Source: Candidatus Aminicenantota bacterium | GTDB taxonomy: Bacteria > Acidobacteriota > Aminicenantia > Aminicenantales > Aminicenantaceae | DNA length: 11,701 bases | NCBI GenBank assembly: GCA_030615975.1 | Contig: JAUWYH010000029.1 | Location: 1 to 11,701, forward strand | Direction of reading: 5' to 3' | Part shown: positions 5,514-11,701 of the stretch, piece by piece | Layout: every line of letters begins with the position of its first letter | Numbering within the stretch: position 1 is the stretch's first letter | Program-made: the position numbers and the translations under genes | Notes under the pieces: model-generated | Told to the model about the DNA's origin: nothing | What the model saw: only the letters and a program-made list of their open reading frames with translations | Database searches by the model: none

Positions 5514-7637
5514 ATGAATTCTGAGAAAAAGAGAAGCAAGATTTTAGAGCTTGCAGAAAAATATGTTAAGAAGGGAAAACTGCAAGAAGCCATTGCAGAA
5601 TACCAAAAATTGTTAACTGAAACTGCTCAGGATCTCAACATAAGAAGTGTCATCGGCGATTTATATCTGAAATCAGGTCAGAAGGAAAAGGCGATTAACG
5701 AGTTTAAGAAGATTGCCGATTTTTATGAAAAAAGTGGGTTGTACAATCAATCATTGGCTATTTATAAGAAAATCAATAGATTAGACCCTGATGACATTGA
5801 GATAGCCATTAAATTGGCTGATCTCTATTCCAACCAAGGATTTTTCTCGGAAGCAAGAGCAAAATATTTACACATAGTAAACGATTTAAAAAATAATGGG
5901 CGGACAAAGGAAGCTATCTCTATCTACGAAAAGATCCTTAAGTTAGACAAAGAAGACTTTGAAACAAAGCTAAGCCTTGCTGAACTTTACTCAAATGAAG
6001 GATTGATTGACAAAGCTGTGGAAGAGTTCAATGAGGTAGCAGAATTCAAGATAAGGAATAAAGATTTAAAGAAAGCTAAGGAGATTCTTAGCCAGGCAAA
6101 AATTCTAAAAGAAGATGATTTAAGGACGCTGGCCAATCTTATTGAAATCCTCAGAAGAGAAAACAAAAAGGAAAAGGCTTTAGATCTTATTTATGATGTT
6201 CTCGAAAGAGACGAGAACAATTTGAGAACTCTCAGCCTTTTGGGAAACCTTTACTTTGAAGAACGAAATTTTAAAAAAGCCTCGGAAATATTCGGAAAGA
6301 TAATCTCCTTGAGTCCAAAGGATGTTGAGGCTAGGGTTAAACTCGGACGCATCCACGTTCACAAGGGAAAGCTTGATGAAGCATTTGAAAATTATGAGCC
6401 TCTGGTTGATTCTTTACTCATAAAGCAGAAAGAAGAAAAAGCTGTCGGCCTTCTTGGACTCATTCTAGCGACAAAGAAAGCCCACATTCCCACTCTTGAG
6501 AAATTAGCATCTATTTACAAATCGAACAACCAAATAAGAAATCTTGAGATTGCCTACAGGGTTATTTTGGAAGAATGCCGGAGAAAAAATTTGAAAGAGA
6601 AATCTTTGTCAATATTGAGAGAGATCATAAGCATCTGTCCTTCGAACGAAGAATTCTATGCTGAATACAGGAAGCTGAAGAAAGAACTGGGAATTTCCGA
6701 GGAGAAAGGGATACTGGGAGAGCCTTCGATTTTCACAGATGAGGCCAAAAAGATAGTCGAAGAAAATTTAGCAAAGGCTGACTTGTATACAGATCAAGGA
6801 TTGATAAAAAACGCAAGAAGAATTCTTGAAGATCTAAGGATTAAATTTCCCGATGAGCCCTTAATAGAGCAAAAAATTGCTGGTCTTAATCAAATTTCCC
6901 CTAAAGTTAAAGAAGAAGAAATCCCCAATAGAGTTGAAAAAGTCTCTGAAAAGGAAGCACAATTATTTGGGAAAGACCTCATAAGCGAGAAGAGAAAGGC
7001 TCGATTTTTAGTTCAAGAAGAAGGAAGGGAAGAAAGACTTACAGCCGCTGACATTTTTGCCGAAACAGATATTATTCCTATAGCCTCTTATGAAGAAGAA
7101 GGAAAAGGCTATTATGATTTAAAGGATAAAATAAATGAAGAATTAGAGATTATTCAGGCGATTTGCCATAAGCAACTAAAAGGAGATACAACAGTTGTGG
7201 AAAAGGAATTATCCGATATTATTTCAGAATTCAGAAAGGATGTCGAAGAAAAAATTGATAAAGAAGACTATGAGAGTCGTTTCAATTTAGGAATTGCCTA
7301 CTTTGAACAGGGTTTGATAGATGAGGCCATACAAGAGTTTAAACTGGCCTCTCAAGATGGAATGAGAGCCATCGATTGTTATAGTGTTATAAGTGCTTGT
7401 TTCAGGAGAAAAAAGGATTTTAAGCAAGCCGTGAAATGGCTTGAAAAAGCTCTTAATCTTTCAGAGAAAGGATCAAACCAGTTTTTCGGGCTGAAATATG
7501 AGTTAGCTTCAGTTTATGAAGAAATGAAAGAATGGAAAAAGGCATTGATGTTATATAATGAAATCAAGAAATGGAGTCCTGAATACCTGGATGTAGGCGA
7601 TAAAATAGAAAAACTTGAAAATAAATCCTCTAAATAG
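5514..7637 (+). CDS. Large cytoplasmic tetratricopeptide-repeat protein, function unknown
   Basis: A 707-residue protein made mainly of TPR-like helical hairpins, which usually serve as protein-binding scaffolds. No signal peptide or membrane segment is visible, so it should be cytoplasmic. The N-terminal array (about 10-300) has repeated units such as GKLQEAIAEYQKLL, GQKEKAINEFKKIADFYEKSG, GRTKEAISIYEKILKLD, GLIDKAVEEFNEVAEF and RNFKKASEIFGKII. A middle part (about 300-460) is more degenerate. A charged linker (about 460-580) contains TAADIFAETDIIP. A compact C-terminal block (about 585-700) holds YESRFNLGIAYFEQGLIDEAIQEF and two further repeats. I recall similar C-terminal blocks in TPR proteins of Acidobacteriota and deltaproteobacteria, but can name no function. 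The start ATG lies 4 bases after rnhB, suggesting coupled expression. Codon use looks like its neighbours. Confidence 0.88.
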   Translation: MNSEKKRSKILELAEKYVKKGKLQEAIAEYQKLLTETAQDLNIRSVIGDLYLKSGQKEKAINEFKKIADFYEKSGLYNQSLAIYKKINRLDPDDIEIAIKLADLYSNQGFFSEARAKYLHIVNDLKNNGRTKEAISIYEKILKLDKEDFETKLSLAELYSNEGLIDKAVEEFNEVAEFKIRNKDLKKAKEILSQAKILKEDDLRTLANLIEILRRENKKEKALDLIYDVLERDENNLRTLSLLGNLYFEERNFKKASEIFGKIISLSPKDVEARVKLGRIHVHKGKLDEAFENYEPLVDSLLIKQKEEKAVGLLGLILATKKAHIPTLEKLASIYKSNNQIRNLEIAYRVILEECRRKNLKEKSLSILREIISICPSNEEFYAEYRKLKKELGISEEKGILGEPSIFTDEAKKIVEENLAKADLYTDQGLIKNARRILEDLRIKFPDEPLIEQKIAGLNQISPKVKEEEIPNRVEKVSEKEAQLFGKDLISEKRKARFLVQEEGREERLTAADIFAETDIIPIASYEEEGKGYYDLKDKINEELEIIQAICHKQLKGDTTVVEKELSDIISEFRKDVEEKIDKEDYESRFNLGIAYFEQGLIDEAIQEFKLASQDGMRAIDCYSVISACFRRKKDFKQAVKWLEKALNLSEKGSNQFFGLKYELASVYEEMKEWKKALMLYNEIKKWSPEYLDVGDKIEKLENKSSK

Positions 7638-7691
7638 GCTTTCCTCTGTCTAGTGTCCTGTCATCTATGTAATGTCGCAAAGATGACCGTC

Positions 7692-7711
7692 ATTCCCGCG
7701 GAAGCGGGAAT
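7692..7711. repeat. Hairpin 1 of the palindromic element
   Basis: ATTCCCGC and GCGGGAAT pair perfectly over 8 bp around the loop GGAA. With no T run after it, it is not a standard intrinsic terminator, though it may stabilise or end the upstream TPR message. Confidence 0.75.
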
Positions 7712-7741
7712 CCAGAAGCACCGAATAGCCAGAAATACTGG

Positions 7742-7761
7742 ATTCCCACATTCGTGGGAAT
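7742..7761. repeat. Hairpin 2 of the palindromic element
   Basis: ATTCCCAC and GTGGGAAT pair perfectly over 8 bp around the loop ATTC. Compared with hairpin 1 one stem pair has changed on both sides (G-C to A-T), so pairing is preserved. Confidence 0.75.
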
Positions 7762-7804
7762 GACGAGTGCCTGATACGATATTTCACGCATGACACGACA
7801 CTAG

Positions 7805-8159
7805 TGGCTTTGTTTTCTCAAACCTATTAAGCAGTAACTCGGAGGCCCCTTAGTTTAGAAAGTTTTATTCTATTTTGGAGTATCGGAATTTGAAAGTTTT
7901 TTTAAAAATAGTCTTTGTCCCAAAGTGACGGGATGAAGTTAAAAATCACCTTAATGTACAGGGAAATGTCTCCGCTTTAGTTCAGATTTTTCAAGCCTAC
8001 GGGGTGCGTAAAAACAATAGATAGGCATAATTGCTTTTTTTGAGATTGTTTTATTTGATTCACAAATTTTTTTGTAGAGGGATTAACCAGTGGTGAGAAA
8101 AATCGGGAGGGGAGATCGTTATTTGTACTGCTGAAAATAAAGATAAGAAATAATTCCTT
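7805..8159. other. Intergenic stretch without recognisable gene
   Basis: These 355 AT-rich bases have frequent stops in all frames I followed. A weak inverted pair, GCCTA (7995-7999) and TAGGC (8022-8026), is followed by seven T at 8035-8041, but the stem is only 5 bp with a 22-base loop. I found no convincing -35/-10 pair, -24/-12 site, riboswitch or RNA gene. It must nonetheless contain the promoter of the sigma-54 activator gene unless that is read through from the TPR gene. Confidence 0.5.
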
Positions 8160-9554
8160 ATGCCTTCGTTTCTTTTAAAGATTTTGGATTTGATTATGGA
8201 AGAAATTCCTTCCAAGAGGGTGACGGCTTTATTGGTGGATGAAAACAACCAGGTTATTTTTAGGGAATCGCGGCCGATCACACCGATTGAGAGTGATAAG
8301 CTCAACCTGGAAATAGTCAAAAGGGGAATAAAGACGAAAAACCCTGTGGTGATTGAAGATCTGAGAGCTGATCCTCTTTTCAAGAAGGAGATAATGAATA
8401 ATCCTCAAAATATGGGAAGTATTCTCTGTGTGCCCTTCAATATCGAAGGCAAGGCATCAGGTGCATTATATCTTGAACGAAACGACGATTTCAGCCCTTT
8501 CTCCAATCAAAATCTAGAACTTTTGATTGCTTTTTTGAAACCGATTTGCCTGATTTTGGGAAAATGTGTTGATTCTCGAAGAACTAAGGAAAAGCCTTTC
8601 CAAACCTCCGAACCTTGTTTTGTCGGACAGAGCGAGGCTTTCTATCGTATGCTCTCATTAATAGAAAAGGTTAAAGATAGAGATGCGCCAGTATTTATCT
8701 GTGGAGAGAGCGGGACAGGGAAAGAGCTTGTCGCCAGAGCCATCCATCAGAGAGGAGCAAGAAAGAAAGGGAAATTTGTTGCAGTGAATTGTGGAGCTAT
8801 TCCTGAATTTCTCTTGGAAAGCGAATTATTCGGGCATGTGAGGGGAGCATTTACTGGAGCTGTGAGAGATAAACCTGGGCTTATTGAAGAGGCTGATGGT
8901 GGGATATTCTTTTTAGATGAAATCGCTGATCTCTCGCCTCATCTTCAAGCAAAACTTCTCCGGCTCCTTCAGGAGAAGGAGATAAGAAGGATTGGAGAGA
9001 ATCATACTCGTCACGTTGATGTCAGGTTTATAAGTGCCACAAATAAAAATATTGATAAGGAAATTGAGCGAGGAAATTTTCGAGAAGATTTGTACTATCG
9101 TCTTAAAATTATCACCATCGAGCTTGATCCTTTAAGAGAAAGGAAAGATGATATCCTTTCTCTTTTGAATTATTTCCTTGAAAAGTATTGCAGTGAAATG
9201 GAATGTGAGAAGGCCTATTTTTCACCTCGGGCTTTGGAGCTATTGCTGAGTTATACGTGGCCTGGAAATGTAAGAGAACTTCAAAGCGAAATTCAGAGAT
9301 GCTTAATTTTATTGGGAGAAGATTGTCTCATTAAAGAAAATTACCTCTCCTCTAAGATAAATCCTCTGAGAGAAAGCTATGCGACATCTTCCTACGACTT
9401 CTTTCATGCAAAAGCTGAATTTGAGAAACGGTTCTTGAATCAGGCTCTGGCACGCTGGAACTACAATAAGGCTAAGACTGCGGAGGAGATTGGATTGAGC
9501 AGACAGGGTCTTTTTAAATTGATCAAGAAACATAACATAAATCTTCAAAGATAG
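8160..9554 (+). CDS. Sigma-54-dependent transcriptional activator with GAF sensor domain
   Basis: A 464-residue enhancer-binding activator of RNA polymerase carrying sigma-54. A GAF domain fills about residues 1-135 (LLKILDLIMEEIPSKRVTALLVDE, then VIEDLRADPLF, SILCVPFNIEGKASGALYLE). The AAA+ core has Walker A GESGTGKE (182-189), the sigma-54 contact loop GAFTGA (229-234), Walker B GGIFFLDE (247-254), the arginine-finger segment FREDLYYRL (307-315) and WPGNVREL (367-374). A Fis-type helix-turn-helix closes the protein (about 418-462, NYNKAKTAEEIGLSRQGLFKLIKKHNI). There is no receiver domain, so it is probably controlled by a ligand or partner on the GAF domain. Many relatives carry an FHA or other domain before GAF; here an in-frame stop at 8151-8153 rules that out. 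The ATG at 8160 has no good ribosome site, so the exact start is uncertain. Target genes are not evident. Confidence 0.93.
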   Translation: MPSFLLKILDLIMEEIPSKRVTALLVDENNQVIFRESRPITPIESDKLNLEIVKRGIKTKNPVVIEDLRADPLFKKEIMNNPQNMGSILCVPFNIEGKASGALYLERNDDFSPFSNQNLELLIAFLKPICLILGKCVDSRRTKEKPFQTSEPCFVGQSEAFYRMLSLIEKVKDRDAPVFICGESGTGKELVARAIHQRGARKKGKFVAVNCGAIPEFLLESELFGHVRGAFTGAVRDKPGLIEEADGGIFFLDEIADLSPHLQAKLLRLLQEKEIRRIGENHTRHVDVRFISATNKNIDKEIERGNFREDLYYRLKIITIELDPLRERKDDILSLLNYFLEKYCSEMECEKAYFSPRALELLLSYTWPGNVRELQSEIQRCLILLGEDCLIKENYLSSKINPLRESYATSSYDFFHAKAEFEKRFLNQALARWNYNKAKTAEEIGLSRQGLFKLIKKHNINLQR

Positions 9555-9557
9555 ATA

Positions 9558-9563
9558 TATAAT
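9558..9563 (+). promoter_or_regulatory. Possible -10 box for the small CPCC gene
   Basis: A perfect TATAAT begins 4 bases after the stop of the sigma-54 activator gene and about 52 bases ahead of the next ATG. No recognisable -35 box sits 16-18 bases upstream and no TG precedes it, so it may be chance in AT-rich DNA. Confidence 0.28.
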
Positions 9564-9614
9564 GGGAATCTTTCTCTTGTGCATCTTTATATTTTTTGGT
9601 AAATTTCATTCCAA

Positions 9615-9893
9615 ATGAAGAATTCGAAAAAGAAGTCAGAAGTGTTTCAGTTCATCTGTCCTTGTTGTCATTCTGAGCTATGGGTAGATCCTGTGACTCA
9701 AGAAGTAATTCAATTTGAAAAAAAGGGGGGGAGGAAAAAAGGGTCTTTAGAAGAATTGCTTTTAAAAGAGAAAAAGAAGAAAGATGAATTTGATCGAAAA
9801 TTTAAAGCGACTGCAGAGCTAGAGAAGAAAAAGCGGAAAAAAGCCCAGGAGAAATTTGCAAAGGCTCTTACAAAACTGGATAAAGAAGATTAA
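9615..9893 (+). CDS. Small lysine-rich coiled-coil protein with one CPCC zinc-knuckle-like motif
   Basis: A 92-residue protein, function unknown. Residues 13-32 read FICPCCHSELWVDPVTQEVI, half of a zinc ribbon: C15, C17, C18 and H19 are possible metal ligands, and the strand after it (ELWVDPxTxEVI) resembles a ribbon hairpin, but no second knuckle follows. From about 44 to the end the sequence is almost wholly charged (many KKK, EEL, EKK) and should be a long helix or coiled coil. Paired helices could bring two half-ribbons together to hold one zinc; this is inference. I recall similar small proteins with a CPCC-x-A-x-L-x-V-D-P start in Acidobacteriota. It lies 60 bases after the sigma-54 activator and 9 bases from the convergent nhaC stop. 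The real composition and the clean knuckle argue that it is a true gene. Confidence 0.75.
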   Translation: MKNSKKKSEVFQFICPCCHSELWVDPVTQEVIQFEKKGGRKKGSLEELLLKEKKKKDEFDRKFKATAELEKKKRKKAQEKFAKALTKLDKED

Positions 9894-9902
9894 GATTTTT
9901 TA

Positions 9903-11330
9903 TTAACTTCCAATCTGAGTTTCATCTTCTCTTATTTTAGGGGCCATTGTGAACCTGGTAAACCCATAAAGGGCTAAAATCAGTACAGCAGTATAATTCA
10001 TGATGGCCCAGGGAAGATAGGAAAAAGTGGAAACCCCTAGAGTGCCAGTGATATAGACGCCTGCCATACTCCAGGGAATAAGAGGAACAATGATCGCTCC
10101 GCTTTCTTCGATGATACGGGATAGATTTTTTGCAGCCAGCTTTTTTTTCTTATAGATGGGAGAAAGGAGCTCTCCGGGAATAATCATTGAGAGATATGAA
10201 CTTCCGGTGATCAAGGCTGTGACTATGGAAGAACCGATGGTAGTAAGGACTATGCTCCACACTTTGTTCGAAAACTTCATTACCTCGTCCAGGATGACAG
10301 AGAGAAGGCCTGTCCGCTGCATAATACCGCCGAAGCTGAAAGCTGTGAAAGCGACAAGCTGTGTTTCCATCATACTCATCATTCCCCCCCTTGAGATAAG
10401 CTGGTCCACCTCTTCGACTCCTGTGTGGGCTTGGTAGCCCGTGTTCATAGCTTCGGCGATTTCTGGAATAGAGGCTTTCTGGAAAATTACGGCTAGGATG
10501 CCTGCAATAAAAGATGAGAGGATCATCCCCGGTATGGTCGGTTTCTTGGTGAATGCAAAATAAAATACGACTACCAGGGGAAGAAGAAGGAAAATGCTAA
10601 ATCGAAAGTTTACCCTTAAGGTTTGAGTAATAAGTTTCATGGTTTCAGATTCGACTCTTCCCGCTTCATATCGAAGTCCGATTAAGAAATAAATAAAAAG
10701 TCCTAAAAGCCAAGCTGGAGTCGCAGACCAGAGCATGTGTTTGATATGATCAAAAAGATTTGACCCTGCCGCTACAGGGGCGAGGTTGGTCACATCGGAG
10801 AAAGGGGACATTTTGTCTCCAAAGTAAGCACCTGCCACGATGGCTCCTGCTGCTGGCCCGAGTGGAATTCCAAGGCCCATAGCTATCCCTATAAATGCCA
10901 CCCCCAAAGTGCCAATGGTTCCCCAGGAAGTTCCTGTTGCTAAAGAGGTGAGGGAGCAGACAAAACAAGCTGTAACCAGGAAAAATTTTGGAGATATGAG
11001 TTTCAGTCCGTAATAGATTATCATCGGAATTGTGCCGCTAGCGATCCATGACCCGATTAGAATACCGACACAGATCATAATCAAGATAGCTGGCATGGCT
11101 TTGTGGATGCTGTCGACGATTCCTCTTTCCATCTCGTGCCATTTAAAACGCAAAAAAAGACCTAAACATCCTGTAATAAAAGCAGCTGCGACGAGGAGGA
11201 CCTGAGGCCTGATTTTGTACATGCCGTAGCCCACCCCTAGAAGAAGACCCATAGCTATCAGGGGTATCAGGGCGATGGCAAGTCCGGGCTCTTTAGTCCT
11301 TTTTGTTTTATTTTTTGACGTTTCTTTCAT
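9903..11330 (-). CDS. nhaC: NhaC-family Na+/H+ antiporter
   Basis: A 475-residue integral membrane protein of the NhaC family, whose studied members exchange sodium for protons (Bacillus NhaC) or malate/Na+ for lactate/H+ (MleN). After a short basic cytoplasmic N-terminus (MKETSKNKTKRTKE) come about ten to twelve hydrophobic segments. The family signature is plain: SLATGTSWGTIGTLGVAFIG (131-150), then GAIVAGAYFGDKMSPFSD (162-179) and VTNLAPVAAGSNLFDHIKHM, and a late ITGSSYLSMIIPGEL. Length matches the family. The ATG at 11328-11330 has AAGGAA (11337-11342) at good distance on the minus strand. It lies 115 bases downstream of iadA on the same strand and ends 9 bases from the convergent CPCC gene. 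The iadA neighbour makes a role in peptide or amino acid exchange possible, but the substrate cannot be read from the sequence. Confidence 0.93.
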   Translation of the reverse strand: MKETSKNKTKRTKEPGLAIALIPLIAMGLLLGVGYGMYKIRPQVLLVAAAFITGCLGLFLRFKWHEMERGIVDSIHKAMPAILIMICVGILIGSWIASGTIPMIIYYGLKLISPKFFLVTACFVCSLTSLATGTSWGTIGTLGVAFIGIAMGLGIPLGPAAGAIVAGAYFGDKMSPFSDVTNLAPVAAGSNLFDHIKHMLWSATPAWLLGLFIYFLIGLRYEAGRVESETMKLITQTLRVNFRFSIFLLLPLVVVFYFAFTKKPTIPGMILSSFIAGILAVIFQKASIPEIAEAMNTGYQAHTGVEEVDQLISRGGMMSMMETQLVAFTAFSFGGIMQRTGLLSVILDEVMKFSNKVWSIVLTTIGSSIVTALITGSSYLSMIIPGELLSPIYKKKKLAAKNLSRIIEESGAIIVPLIPWSMAGVYITGTLGVSTFSYLPWAIMNYTAVLILALYGFTRFTMAPKIREDETQIGS

Positions 11331-11363
11331 TGTTTTTTCCTTTTTATTTTAAATTTCTCTTGT

Positions 11364-11378
11364 TTTATACAGTTTATA
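11364..11378 (-). promoter_or_regulatory. Possible -10 elements upstream of nhaC
   Basis: On the minus strand TATAAA occurs twice, at 11373-11378 and 11364-11369. The first follows TTTACA (11394-11399) by 15 bases, a short spacer; the second has no good -35. They would start transcription 25 to 35 bases ahead of nhaC. Weak evidence. Confidence 0.27.
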
Positions 11379-11387
11379 TTTTGCTCA

Positions 11388-11473
11388 TTACGGTGTAAAT
11401 AGAACGTTACTTCTGATTTTTTTTATTAAGTTTGTTTTTTGTACTTTACGTTTTACGGTTTAAGTAGAATGTT
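11388..11473. repeat. Direct repeat of about 21 bases copying the 3' end of iadA
   Basis: The segments 11388-11408 and 11453-11473 match in 18 of 21 positions (TTACGGTxTAAxTAGAAxGTT) and are 65 bases apart. The second copy is the end of the iadA coding region (residues TFYLNR on the minus strand); the first lies beyond its stop, ahead of nhaC, and would read TFYLHR. It may be the relic of a small duplication or a repeated regulatory site. Confidence 0.5.
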
Positions 11474-11701
11474 CCTTTGGAAACAAGCCTTCCTTCGGTT
11501 ATCATTTTTCGTCCACTGATAAAAAAATCAGTTATGTTGTAATCCTTATCGAACAATAGTAGGTCGGCATCTTTTCCCTCTTTGATTTCTCCTTTTTGTT
11601 TGAGCTTGTAGAAGAGTGCAGGATTGGTGGAAAATAGTTTTAAAGCGTCTTCTAAGCTTAAGATATTCTTTTTTATCAAGCATCGAAAGTTTTCCAGGAG
11701 A
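11446..11701 (-). CDS. iadA: Isoaspartyl dipeptidase (partial, C-terminal 84 residues)
   Basis: IadA is a zinc amidohydrolase that splits beta-aspartyl dipeptides left from breakdown of proteins with damaged Asn/Asp. Only the C-terminal part is in the window, open to base 11701: LLENFRCLIKKNILSLEDAL, STNPALFYKL, KGEIKEGKDADLLLFD, then FISGRKMITEGRLVSKGTF and the stop TAA at 11446-11448. This follows the E. coli IadA C-terminus as I remember it (LLETVQVLVKDY...DALRPLTS...GKGEILPGNDADLLV...VKGTFE) block by block. The catalytic metal ligands lie upstream and cannot be checked. Other amidohydrolases (dihydroorotase, hydantoinase) share the KGEIxxGxDADLLLFD segment but not the LLE start with the KGTF end. 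Translation certainly begins outside the window; a TTG at 11677-11679 is internal. It is upstream of nhaC on the same strand. Confidence 0.82.
   Translation of the reverse strand, partial: LLENFRCLIKKNILSLEDALKLFSTNPALFYKLKQKGEIKEGKDADLLLFDKDYNITDFFISGRKMITEGRLVSKGTFYLNRKT

Larger units (their letters stand above)
7650..7804. mobile_element. MITE-like palindromic element with 15-bp terminal inverted repeats
   Basis: The ends are CTAGTGTCCTGTCAT (7650-7664) and ATGACACGACACTAG (7790-7804), reverse complements in 14 of 15 positions. Each end contains TA within CTAG, which would fit a TA target duplication of the Tc1/mariner/IS630 kind (inference). Inside, two 28-base arms (7688-7715 and 7738-7765) are inverted copies of each other in 24 of 28 positions, and the sequence between tip and arm is also loosely complementary, so the whole 155 bases is one imperfect palindrome around a centre at 7716-7737. 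It is far too short to encode a transposase. It lies just 13 bases behind the TPR gene's stop. Miniature transposable element or a large REP-type unit are both possible names. Confidence 0.72.

Noticed and set aside
7688..7765. Two similar 28-base units as a CRISPR array
   Set aside because: They are inverted relative to each other, only two exist, and they belong to a larger palindrome; no cas gene is present.
8024..8034. GGCATAATTGC as a sigma-54 (-24/-12) promoter
   Set aside because: GG and GC are separated by 7 bases instead of the required 10.
7995..8041. GCCTA/TAGGC pair plus seven T as a terminator or riboswitch upstream of the sigma-54 activator
   Set aside because: Only five pairs with a 22-base loop, and nothing that matches a riboswitch core I know.
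8088..8132. Short GTG-started frame reading VVRKIGRGDRYLYC as a lost N-terminal domain of the sigma-54 activator
   Set aside because: Stops within 15 codons, no family match that I can support, and stops separate it from the activator frame.
8060..8383. Open frame of 107 codons on the minus strand over the start of the sigma-54 activator
   Set aside because: Its sequence is the complement of the clearly coding GAF domain and resembles no protein; it is a shadow frame.
10156..10437. Open frame of 93 codons on the plus strand within nhaC
   Set aside because: Antisense to conserved NhaC membrane segments, no ribosome site, no recognisable domain.

Overview
The window is a stretch of bacterial chromosome, AT-leaning and densely coded, with a housekeeping core and an accessory right half. 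The conserved order ffh-rpsP-khpA-rimM-trmD-rplS-rnhB and the accB-accC pair are plainly bacterial. A TPR protein with a characteristic C-terminal block, a GAF-AAA+-Fis sigma-54 activator, and a small lysine-rich protein with a CPCC knuckle remind me of Acidobacteriota/Aminicenantes and of deltaproteobacterial lineages. That placement is recollection of family distribution, not a measured result, and only the level 'bacterium' is secure.

Layout. (1) 1-1061, minus strand: accC (3' part outside the window) and accB, the biotin carboxylase and biotin carrier of acetyl-CoA carboxylase. (2) 1062-1241: divergent control region with back-to-back sigma-70-like promoters and a perfect 14-bp palindrome between them. 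(3) 1242-5509, plus strand: ffh (SRP GTPase), a good promoter at 2580-2608, then rpsP, khpA, rimM, trmD, rplS with tight spacing or overlaps, then rnhB after a 159-bp gap. rimM is split by a one-base frameshift at a run of nine T. (4) 5514-7637: large cytoplasmic TPR protein, four bases behind rnhB. (5) 7638-8159: the only long non-coding stretch. It holds a 155-bp MITE-like palindromic element with 15-bp terminal inverted repeats and two internal hairpins, then about 355 bases in which I recognise nothing. (6) 8160-9893: sigma-54-dependent activator with a GAF sensor, then the small CPCC coiled-coil protein. (7) 9903-11701, minus strand: an NhaC-family Na+/H+ antiporter and, upstream of it, the C-terminal part of an isoaspartyl dipeptidase (iadA).

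Working together: block 3 is ribosome production and protein targeting (two ribosomal proteins, an RNA chaperone, a 30S maturation factor, a tRNA methyltransferase, the SRP GTPase), with RNase HII alongside, placed head to head with the first step of fatty acid synthesis. The right end links breakdown of damaged (isoaspartyl) peptides to a sodium-coupled transporter. I found no CRISPR array, tRNA, rRNA, phage gene or transposase gene. The observations most worth following are the rimM frameshift, the MITE-like element, the palindrome between the acc and ffh promoters, the iadA-nhaC pairing, and the TPR/sigma-54/CPCC cluster of unknown job.
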